A DNA stretch of 64,000 nucleotides from NCBI RefSeq assembly GCF_041821045.1, contig NZ_JBGUAW010000001.1:186001-250000 (forward strand), written 5' to 3'. The notes beneath the pieces were generated by a model. It saw only the letters and a program-made list of their open reading frames with translations. It searched no databases and had not been told where the DNA came from. Each line of letters opens with the position of its first letter. Position 1 is the stretch's first letter. This stretch comes from Thiohalorhabdus sp. Cl-TMA (GTDB taxonomy: Bacteria; Pseudomonadota; Gammaproteobacteria; Thiohalorhabdales; Thiohalorhabdaceae). A program made the position numbers and the translations under genes. Shown piece after piece: positions 58,096 to 64,000 of this stretch.

Positions 58096-58710
58096 ATGGA
58101 ACTTCTGGCGGAAGCCCGTGATCGCGCGGTATGGCACGTGACCGGGGGCGTGGAGGCCCCGGCGGTCTATCTGATCAGGGACCGCGAGGCCGGTGGGATC
58201 CTGGTCAATACACCCGTATTCGATTCCGAGCTGGCGGAGCGCGTTCAGGCGGACGGCGCCGTGCGCTTCCTGTTCCTGCCGAGCCGGCACGGCGCCCTGG
58301 AGCTGGACCGGTGGCGGGCGGCGCTCGGTGCGGAGGCCCTGGCGGGCCAGGACGAGGTGCCGGATATCGCCGGAACCGTGGACCGGCCCCTGGACGGCAG
58401 CATCCGGCTCTCGCGGACCCTGGTGTTCTATAGCATGTCCGGCCGCACCCGGGGCAGCACCGCCCTGTTCTGCAAGCGGGGACCGGGGTTCCTGTTCCTG
58501 GGACCGATTCTGGAGCCGGGCGAGTCGGGCTGGCCCACCCTGGTGCCCCGCGGGGATGACTGGTCCTGGGAGAATCGGGTGATGGGCGCCCTGGGGCTGC
58601 AGGATCTGAAGTACGAGTACGTATTCACCGACCGGTATACGCCGGGGGTCCGGTTCGGGCCCGGCGCCGCGGCAGGCGTCCAGGAGGCGCTGGCGGGCGT
58701 CTTCGACTGA
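58096..58710 (+). CDS. Hypothetical soluble protein, possibly degenerate metallo-hydrolase fold
   Basis: 204 residues from ATG 58096 (MELLAEARDRAVW). The pattern APAVYLIRD, GGILVNTPVF, FLFLPSRHG and FLGPILEPG recalls the strand order of metallo-beta-lactamase-fold proteins, but HxHxDH is absent. No signal peptide or membrane segment. It is convergent with the LysR gene, 20 bp apart. I cannot name a family with confidence. Codon use is like that of its neighbours, so it is probably a real gene. Confidence 0.6.
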   Translation: MELLAEARDRAVWHVTGGVEAPAVYLIRDREAGGILVNTPVFDSELAERVQADGAVRFLFLPSRHGALELDRWRAALGAEALAGQDEVPDIAGTVDRPLDGSIRLSRTLVFYSMSGRTRGSTALFCKRGPGFLFLGPILEPGESGWPTLVPRGDDWSWENRVMGALGLQDLKYEYVFTDRYTPGVRFGPGAAAGVQEALAGVFD

Positions 58711-58730
58711 GCGTGCCCTGGCGCCCGGGC

Positions 58731-59690
58731 TCAGGTGGGCTGCGCGGTCTCGGTGGGGCCCGTGGCGGGGGTGAGCTCCTGATTGGGCGGATTGTTGCGC
58801 AGGAAGTCGATGAAGGTGTCCGCCGCAGGCAGGCTGCGCGCCTGCGGGGCGCGTACCGCCCAAAAGGCGCGCTTGAGGTTGAGGCCGCGCACCGGAAGCA
58901 GCACCAGGAAGCCGCTATGCTGCGCGTCCTGCAGGGTTAGGGAAGAAAGCACGGTCAGATGCTCGCCGTTTTTCAGCATCTGGAGGATGGCATGGTTGGA
59001 TCCCACCTCCAGCTCCGGCTGCATGGGAGGCAGGTTCGCCTCCTCCAGGTAATGGTCCAGCGTGTCCCGGGTCCCCGAGCCCCGCTCGCGGAGGATGTAG
59101 CGGCCCTGGGTGAACTCTTCCAGGGTGAGGCTGCCCTTCGCGGCCCAGGGATGGTCCTGGCCGCAGGCCACCATCAGCATGTCCTCTCCCACCTTCTGGG
59201 CGGTCAGGCCGCTTTCCCCGGGGTCTCCCTCCACCAGGGCCACATCGGCCAGGCCCTGCGCGGCCTGTCGCAGCCCCTCCCGGCCGTATAGCACCCGCGA
59301 CTCCACGGCGATATGGGGGTGCATCTCCCCGAACTGCATGAGTACCTGCGGCAGCCAGTGGTCGCCGATGGTAAGACTGGCGGCGATCCGCAGCCGACCG
59401 GTCTCGGCGGCGCGCATGCGCTCCAGTTCCCGCACAAGGGCGGCGTAGCTGTCGGTAATGGCGGTGGCGTGCTCCAGGACCCGCTCTCCCGCCTCCGTGA
59501 GCTTGTTCCCGCTGTGCTCCCGGTGGAGGAGCTTGGCGTCCAGCGCCGTCTCGAGGGCCTGGAGGTGCTTGCTGACATTGGGCTGGTTCCAGCCGAGGTA
59601 GCGAGCGGCACCCGTGAAGGTGCCCGCCTCGGACACGGCGCGGAGGGCCATGAGGCCCCGGATTGGCGGGACCCGGCGTTGCCATTCCAT
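58731..59690 (-). CDS. LysR-family transcriptional regulator
   Basis: 319 residues. N-terminal winged HTH (MALRAVSEAGTFTGAARYLG, QPNVSKHLQALE) and a linker helix, then a two-lobed effector domain (LRIAASLTIGDHWLPQVL, LVEGDPGESG). It is divergent from the tauE-TIGR02186-uspA operon across 493 bp, the classic layout for a LysR regulator and its target. A sulfur-related effector (as for CysB/Cbl) is a reasonable guess from the neighbours, not from the sequence. Confidence 0.9.
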   Translation of the reverse strand: MEWQRRVPPIRGLMALRAVSEAGTFTGAARYLGWNQPNVSKHLQALETALDAKLLHREHSGNKLTEAGERVLEHATAITDSYAALVRELERMRAAETGRLRIAASLTIGDHWLPQVLMQFGEMHPHIAVESRVLYGREGLRQAAQGLADVALVEGDPGESGLTAQKVGEDMLMVACGQDHPWAAKGSLTLEEFTQGRYILRERGSGTRDTLDHYLEEANLPPMQPELEVGSNHAILQMLKNGEHLTVLSSLTLQDAQHSGFLVLLPVRGLNLKRAFWAVRAPQARSLPAADTFIDFLRNNPPNQELTPATGPTETAQPT

Positions 59691-60183
59691 TAAGGAATCC
59701 CTTTTTTGGAGCCCGAATCGGACAGCATCCCTAAAGAACCGGATGATACAACGGATCTCGGGAGATACAAAGCAGAGTCATAACTGTATCGGCTTATTCT
59801 TTAATGGACCTCCCCGCCTTCGGGTAGCCGATTCCCGAAGGCCTGTCCCTGTCCGCGGGCGGTTTGTCGGACTGACCGGGATTCTATCCGTTCAGGCGGG
59901 CGATGGGGATGCTTGACGGCGGCAAGCTTGGTACGAATGCCAGAACGTCCGGTTACGGCATCGAGGGCCCCGATGGCTCGTGTGGGGTCGAGAAGCATGG
60001 CGGACTTCGGGAAGGCGCGGCGGCTGGGTAAATCGGTTCGGTGGCTCGTGTTCGCCATTATTATTCTAAAAAGGAATTAATCTATAAGAAGTCTACCTTG
60101 GACATCCGGTGGGATGATTCCCATCATTTCGAGGCTTCTTGGGCTGGGTTCGGCCCTTATATCGGAACATCGAGGTATTCTGA
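59691..60183. other. Divergent regulatory region lysR / tauE
   Basis: No gene recognised in 493 bp. Three AT-rich patches contrast with the GC-rich remainder: 59691-59715 (TTAAGGAATCCCTTTTTT), about 59793-59810 (TTATTCTTTAATGG) and about 60056-60090 (TTATTATTCTAAAAAGGAAT). These are candidate promoter and LysR operator sites. Similar TTATTCC/GGAATAA words occur in front of argA, the DUF3149 gene and amt. Confidence 0.4.
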
Positions 60184-61098
60184 ATGAATCTCTACCTGCC
60201 CGTAGCGGAGATGAGCGTCAACATCTTCGTCCTGCTGGGCCTTGGCGGGATTGTCGGAGTGCTGTCGGGCCTGTTCGGCGTCGGCGGCGGATTCCTGCTG
60301 ACTCCACTGCTGATGATGCTGGGCATACCCGCGCCGGTGGCTGCGGCCACCGATGCGAACCAGATCGTGGCCGCCTCCATCTCCGGCACCATCGCCCACA
60401 TGCGCAGGATGAACGTGGATTTCAAGATGGGCGCCTACATGGTGGTGGGCGGGCTTGTCGGCAGCAAGCTCGGCGTGGGGGCCGTGGAATGGCTCAAGGC
60501 CTTGGGTCAGATCGATTTCGTGATCACGGTGCTGTTCGTGGTCATGCTCGGAACCATCGGCAGCTTCATGTTCGTGGAAGGCCTGCGCGCCTGGCGCGGG
60601 GGGCCGGTCAAGGAAGGATCGGCGAAGCCGGTCAAGGAGCCGCGCATCCGCCTGCCCCTCCGCACCGAGTTCCCCACCTCCGGGCTGGAAACTTCCGTGC
60701 TCGTGCCGCTTGGGGTGGGCGGCTTCGTCGGTGTGCTCGCCGCCATCATGGGCGTGGGGGGCGGGTTCATCATGGTACCGGCCATGATTTACCTGATCGG
60801 CATGCCCACCCAGGTGGTAGTGGGCACCTCGCTGTTCCAGATCCTGTTCACGACCGCCAACACCACCTTCTGGCAGTCGGTGCAGAACCAGACCGTGGAT
60901 ATCGTCCTGGCGCTCCTGCTCCTCATAGGCTCGGTGGTGGGCGCCCAGGTGGGAACCCGGATGGGCAGCAAGCTGCAGGGCGAACAGCTGCGCATCCTTC
61001 TGGCCCTGATCGTGCTGGCGACCGCCTTCAAGCTGTTGCTGGATCTGGTCATGGCCCCCAGTGACATGTTCGTGGTCGGCGGCGGAGGAGGGCACTAA
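60184..61098 (+). CDS. TauE/SafE-family sulfite/sulfonate exporter-like permease
   Basis: 304 residues with about eight hydrophobic helices in two homologous halves. Each half has the glycine-rich GxGGG core: SGLFGVGGGFLLTPLL and IMGVGGGFIMVPAM. The family exports sulfite or C2-sulfonate-derived anions. It is first in a coupled operon with TIGR02186 and a universal stress protein, its stop overlapping the next ATG. A role in disposing of sulfite made in sulfur oxidation is inference. Confidence 0.9.
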   Translation: MNLYLPVAEMSVNIFVLLGLGGIVGVLSGLFGVGGGFLLTPLLMMLGIPAPVAAATDANQIVAASISGTIAHMRRMNVDFKMGAYMVVGGLVGSKLGVGAVEWLKALGQIDFVITVLFVVMLGTIGSFMFVEGLRAWRGGPVKEGSAKPVKEPRIRLPLRTEFPTSGLETSVLVPLGVGGFVGVLAAIMGVGGGFIMVPAMIYLIGMPTQVVVGTSLFQILFTTANTTFWQSVQNQTVDIVLALLLLIGSVVGAQVGTRMGSKLQGEQLRILLALIVLATAFKLLLDLVMAPSDMFVVGGGGGH

Positions 61099-61850
61099 TG
61101 CGGCTATTGCGCGTCATGCTGTGGCTGGGACTGCTCGCCGCGAGCGGCGGGGCCGCGGCCGAGCTGGTTACCGACGTCTCCGACGACACCGTTTCGGTCT
61201 CCTACCGCTATCAGGGGGAAAAGCTCCTGCTGTTCGGCAGCTTGCCCGAGGGCCCCGGCCACGTGCTCATCGAGATCCGCGGGCCGGATCAGCCCCGCAC
61301 CATCCAGCGCAAGGGTCAGGTGATGGGCCTGTGGATGAACGTGGAGAGCATGCGGTTCAAGAGCGTGCCGGGCTTCTACGCGGCGCTGAGCGACGTACCC
61401 CTGGAGCGGATACTGAGCGAGAAGCGCCGCGGGGCGCTGGGCCTGGGCCCGGAGGCGCTGTTCCGGGCCTCGGAGTGGCAAGTGGACGATCAGAAGGAGT
61501 CGCCGCAGGCCTATTTCCGGGGTTTGGTCGACTACATGCGGGAGCTCAGCCTCTATCAGGTACGGCCCGACGGCATCCGGGTCAAGAAGAACCGGCTGTT
61601 CCGGGCCTCCGTGGAGCTGCCGGCGCGCGTTCCGGTGGGCGACTATGAGATCGTCACCCGGGTCATTCATAATGGCGAGATAACCCACCGGGACATGCAG
61701 AAGCTCTCGGTATCCAAGGTGGGCATCGAGAAGTGGCTGTATGACCTGGCCCATGATAATCCGGCCACCTACGGCGCGCTGGCCGTGGCGGTGGCGCTGT
61801 TGGCCGGCTGGCTGGTCGGAATGGTGACCCGCGGGGAGGCAGAGCACTGA
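61098..61850 (+). CDS. TIGR02186 (Alph_Pro_TM) membrane-anchored periplasmic protein
   Basis: 250 residues: signal peptide (MLWLGLLAASGGAAA), a large periplasmic domain and a C-terminal membrane helix (ALAVAVALLAGWLVGMV). GLWMNVESMRFKSVPGFYA is the recognisable TIGR02186 block. These proteins accompany TauE/SafE permeases, so a partner subunit or chaperone is likely. It overlaps both neighbours by one base, showing tight translational coupling. Confidence 0.85.
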   Translation: MRLLRVMLWLGLLAASGGAAAELVTDVSDDTVSVSYRYQGEKLLLFGSLPEGPGHVLIEIRGPDQPRTIQRKGQVMGLWMNVESMRFKSVPGFYAALSDVPLERILSEKRRGALGLGPEALFRASEWQVDDQKESPQAYFRGLVDYMRELSLYQVRPDGIRVKKNRLFRASVELPARVPVGDYEIVTRVIHNGEITHRDMQKLSVSKVGIEKWLYDLAHDNPATYGALAVAVALLAGWLVGMVTRGEAEH

Positions 61851-62380
61851 TGGCGGAAGACGAGAAACGACAAGGCGCGGCCGGAACCAGGGACCGGAAG
61901 ATCCTGGTCTGCGTGGATGGCTCGGAGAACAGCCGCGTGGCGGCCGCTTTCGCGGCCCGCCTGGCCCGGCTGACCGGGGCCCACCTCAGCCTCCTCCATG
62001 TCCTCCACCTGCCCACCTTCAGTCACTGGGTGAATATCAAGAGCCAGATGAAGCGGGAGATCCGCGAGCAGGCCGAGGCCATGGTCGGCGAGATCGCCAA
62101 GGGTGTGGAGGAATCCTGCGGCATCATGCCGGAGTTCTTCATCCTGGAGGGGCTGCCCCGGGAGCGGATCATCGAGACCGCCCAGGAGGACCGGGCCATC
62201 CGCATGGTCGTGGTGGGGGCCTCGGGCGAGCAGGGTCACCGGCGCTCCGTGGTGGCCGGCTCCCTGGCGCGCCATCTGGGCGACCGGTTGACCACGGATC
62301 TGCCCTGTCCCTTGCTGGTGGTGCCGCCCCACATGGAAGAGGATGAACTGTGCGAGGGAATTGACTCTCTCGTGCGCTAG
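61850..62380 (+). CDS. Universal stress protein (UspA family)
   Basis: 176 residues. KILVCVDGSENSRVAAAFA is the N-terminal Usp strand-helix, and the ATP-binding G-2x-G-9x-G(S) region reads VVGASGEQGHRRSVVAGSLAR. Cytoplasmic. Third gene of the tauE operon; a dedicated Usp next to a transporter often tunes it or its stress response, but this is inference. A strong terminator follows. Confidence 0.9.
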   Translation: MAEDEKRQGAAGTRDRKILVCVDGSENSRVAAAFAARLARLTGAHLSLLHVLHLPTFSHWVNIKSQMKREIREQAEAMVGEIAKGVEESCGIMPEFFILEGLPRERIIETAQEDRAIRMVVVGASGEQGHRRSVVAGSLARHLGDRLTTDLPCPLLVVPPHMEEDELCEGIDSLVR

Positions 62381-62401
62381 ATGTCCCCCTTGTCCCGACG
62401 G

Positions 62402-62438
62402 AAAAAAACGGCCCCGGGAACCCGGGGCCGTTTTCGTT
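62402..62438 (+). terminator. Rho-independent terminator after uspA
   Basis: ACGGCCCCGGG-AA-CCCGGGGCCGT, an 11-bp perfect stem preceded by A residues and followed by TTTTCGTT. It ends the tauE-TIGR02186-uspA operon. Confidence 0.93.
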
Positions 62439-62569
62439 ATCCAAAGGCAATACGCTTCACTCCCCATTGCGATTGGGGGTCGTCCTTCCGGGGTTGCCAA
62501 GGCCCCCGGGGGGCGGCATGATTGGGCTTTGGCAAGCCTCGGACAGGGCGTGGATTTGGGAGGAACGCA

Positions 62570-63004
62570 ATGACCGAAAAGGTCGACCTGGACGAAATCG
62601 AACTGGAGCCGGATTACCGGCCCAGCAACGACGAGCCTTACATGAACCCAAAGCAGCTGGCGTTTTTCCGCCGCAAGCTGCTTGACTGGCGCAACCAGAT
62701 CGTGGAAGACACCACGCATACGCGTCAGCACATGAATGATTCCGAAAACCAGGCCGATGAGCTGGATCGGGCCAGCCAGGAATCCGACCGTTACACCGAG
62801 CTGCGTACCGTGGAGCGGGAGCAGCGCCTCCTCAACAAGATCGATGCCGCCCTGCGGCGGATCGAGAACGGGGAGTTCGGCTACTGCGAGGTGACCGGCG
62901 AGCCCATCGGCGTGCGTCGCCTGGAGGCCCGTCCCGTCGCGACCCTGAGTATCGAGGCCAAGGAAGCCCAGGAGCGTCAAGAGCGCCAGATGGCAGAAGA
63001 CTGA
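62570..63004 (+). CDS. dksA: DksA-family RNA polymerase-binding regulator, cysteine-poor zinc-finger region
   Basis: 144 residues from ATG 62570 (GGGAGGAACGCA upstream). The coiled-coil tip has the catalytic pattern DELDRASQESD. The finger reads GYCEVTGEPIG...RPVATLSIEAKE: the four zinc cysteines of E. coli DksA become Cys, Thr, Ser, Ala. Zinc binding by the usual four-Cys site is therefore impossible. Similar Cys-poor DksA proteins (DksA2 of Pseudomonas, alphaproteobacterial DksA) still bind polymerase and synergise with ppGpp. Whether the genome has a second, zinc-type DksA cannot be seen here. Confidence 0.93.
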   Translation: MTEKVDLDEIELEPDYRPSNDEPYMNPKQLAFFRRKLLDWRNQIVEDTTHTRQHMNDSENQADELDRASQESDRYTELRTVEREQRLLNKIDAALRRIENGEFGYCEVTGEPIGVRRLEARPVATLSIEAKEAQERQERQMAED

Positions 63005-63030
63005 TCCCGTCCTTCGGAGGACGGATCGGG

Positions 63031-63062
63031 GGCCTTCCGGCGTGCGGAAGGCCCCTTGTTTT
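63031..63062 (+). terminator. Terminator between dksA and moaB
   Basis: GGCCTTCCG-GCGTG-CGGAAGGCC, a 9-bp perfect stem, followed by CCTTGTTTTT. A second hairpin (GATCCCGTCCT...) lies just before it, from the dksA stop. Confidence 0.85.
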
Positions 63063-63091
63063 TCCGGCGACTGCCGGGCAAGGAGAGTCCA

Positions 63092-63610
63092 GTGAGTGAA
63101 CGCGAATTCCAGCCCCTCGGATGCGCCGTGGTGACCGTGTCGGACACCCGGTCCCCGGAGACGGACCGTTCCGGCGATCTGGTGGCCCAGCGCCTGGAGC
63201 AGGCCGGCCATCGGCTGGCGGACCGCCGCATCGTCAAGGACGAGCGCGCCGAGCTGGAGGAAGCCTTCCGGGCCTTGATGGCGGACCCGGAGGTGGCGGT
63301 GGTGATCTCCACCGGGGGTACCGGGATCACCGGCCGCGACGTGACCCCGGAGGCGGCGGATGCCGTGTACACCAAGGCCATCCCCGGCTTCGGCGAGCTG
63401 TTCCGCTGGCTCAGCTACGAGGAGATCGGCCCCTCCACCATCCAGTCCCGGGCCCAGGCCGGCCTGGCCGGGACCACCCTGATGTTCAACCTCCCCGGCA
63501 GCTCCGGCGCCTGCCGGCTGGCCATGGACGCCCTCATCATCCCCCAGCTCGATTACCGCACCCGCCCCTGCAACTTCGCCGAGATGATGCCGCGCTTCTC
63601 GGAGACCTGA
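63092..63610 (+). CDS. moaB: Molybdenum cofactor biosynthesis protein B
   Basis: MoaB/MogA-type molybdopterin adenylyltransferase fold. 172 residues from the GTG at 63092, preceded by [44 protein letters not shown] and [13 protein letters not shown] are the MPT-binding blocks. Standard length. It belongs to the same pathway as the moeB fragment at the left edge but is not in an operon with it. Confidence 0.95.
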   Translation: MSEREFQPLGCAVVTVSDTRSPETDRSGDLVAQRLEQAGHRLADRRIVKDERAELEEAFRALMADPEVAVVISTGGTGITGRDVTPEAADAVYTKAIPGFGELFRWLSYEEIGPSTIQSRAQAGLAGTTLMFNLPGSSGACRLAMDALIIPQLDYRTRPCNFAEMMPRFSET

Positions 63611-63787
63611 GCTTTCCGGGCCCGTCCCTGGACGGGTCCCGCGTCTATCCTCGTGCAAACCGTGCCCCAGGGTGGTGCAAACCGGCGGCTGCTGCCCCGC
63701 CGGGATGCCATGCACACCCGTTCCCGCCTACCCGTCGGCTAAGCGTCGGGGCGATCTTCCCGGGTCCCTTTTCCTTCTTTCGAATGC

Positions 63788-63803
63788 TGGCATTTCCTTT
63801 GCT
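63788..63803 (+). promoter_or_regulatory. Sigma-54 (-24/-12) promoter upstream of amt
   Basis: TGGCAT-TTCCT-TTGCT matches TGGCAC-N5-TTGCW with one mismatch and exact spacing. The start site would be near 63815, 36 nt before the ATG at 63851. Nitrogen-regulated (NtrC/RpoN) expression is normal for amt genes. Confidence 0.75.
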
Positions 63804-63850
63804 TATTACTCATAAGGGAATACTTATTTTGTAAAAGGGATACATTTTTC

Positions 63851-64000
63851 ATGCAGCTAGTCGTGCGTCGGTTCCTCGCCCTGTACTTGCTCGGAGGCGG
63901 GATGATCGCCCGCGCCGGGCAGAGCCCCGAGGCGGTCCAGAGCAACCTGGACCTCGCCTGGATCCTGATCGCCAGCGCCCTGGTCTTCTTCATGCAGGCC
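63851..64000 (+). CDS. amt: Ammonium transporter Amt, N-terminus only
   Basis: The first 50 codons lie in the window. A hydrophobic, cleavable-looking leader (FLALYLLGGGMIARAGQ) is followed by LDLAWILIASALVFFMQA, the first Amt/MEP/Rh membrane helix. The gene continues beyond the right edge. It has its own sigma-54 promoter and an AAGGGA ribosome site at 63835-63840. No glnK is seen upstream, so if present it must be downstream or elsewhere. Confidence 0.85.
   Translation, partial: MQLVVRRFLALYLLGGGMIARAGQSPEAVQSNLDLAWILIASALVFFMQA

Noticed and set aside
58096-58710. Metallo-beta-lactamase family call
   Set aside because: Strand order is suggestive, but the HxHxDH metal motif and later His ligands are missing.

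Overview
The window is chromosome from a GC-rich gammaproteobacterium. Its core gene orders are typical of that class: hemA-prfA-prmC-moeB, a TPR lipoprotein gene-lolB-ispE-tRNA-Gln-prs-rplY-pth-ychF, miaB-ybeY-ybeX-lnt, metX-metW, purM/purN beside a DUF2066 gene and hda. A LysR/TauE-SafE/TIGR02186/UspA cluster and a fused heme-porin gene resembling the iron oxidase Cyc2 hint at a chemolithotrophic (sulfur or iron) lifestyle. The genus cannot be read from the sequence.

Layout. 1-10.8 kb: release factor and heme genes on the minus strand; outer-membrane lipoprotein, isoprenoid, PRPP and translation genes on the plus strand; two tRNAs. 10.9-14.4 kb: a convergent pair, a five-TM hybrid sensor kinase (RpfC-like) and a crotonase-fold DSF synthase (RpfF), forming a fatty-acid quorum-sensing module. 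14.9-19.3 kb: miaB, ybeY, ybeX, lnt. 19.3-22.4 kb: ubiC-ubiA-ubiD. 22.45-44.56 kb: comM (yifB), split into two pieces by a 20,599-bp Tn7-like transposon at 23126-43724. Both ends (TGT...ACA) and the 5-bp target duplication GCCGC are directly readable.

The transposon carries tnsA-tnsB-tnsC-tniQ at the left end and a second, AT-rich tniQ at the right end. Between them is a defence-type cargo: a 1,628-residue single-chain type ISP restriction-modification enzyme; a tail-to-tail overlapping DUF5131 / three-Cys-motif-partner (TcmP) pair; an exported YHCH-HNH nuclease; and a Gabija-like pair (OLD-type ATPase/TOPRIM plus UvrD-like helicase). Decayed small genes lie at 29.0-29.9 kb and 41.8-42.1 kb. 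The least described component is the DUF5131-TcmP pair.

44.6-64 kb returns to core genome: ubiK; a chemoreceptor with a heme-c sensor and a CZB domain; argA; a small HNH gene; the Cyc2-like heme-porin; DUF4426-metW-metX; purN-purM; DUF2066-CDP-alcohol phosphatidyltransferase-hda; a 40-residue DUF3149 membrane protein; a LysR regulator divergent from tauE-TIGR02186-uspA; a cysteine-poor dksA; moaB; and the start of an ammonium transporter gene behind a good sigma-54 promoter. A dispersed palindromic repeat rich in CGCCAAG occurs at least twice in intergenic DNA.
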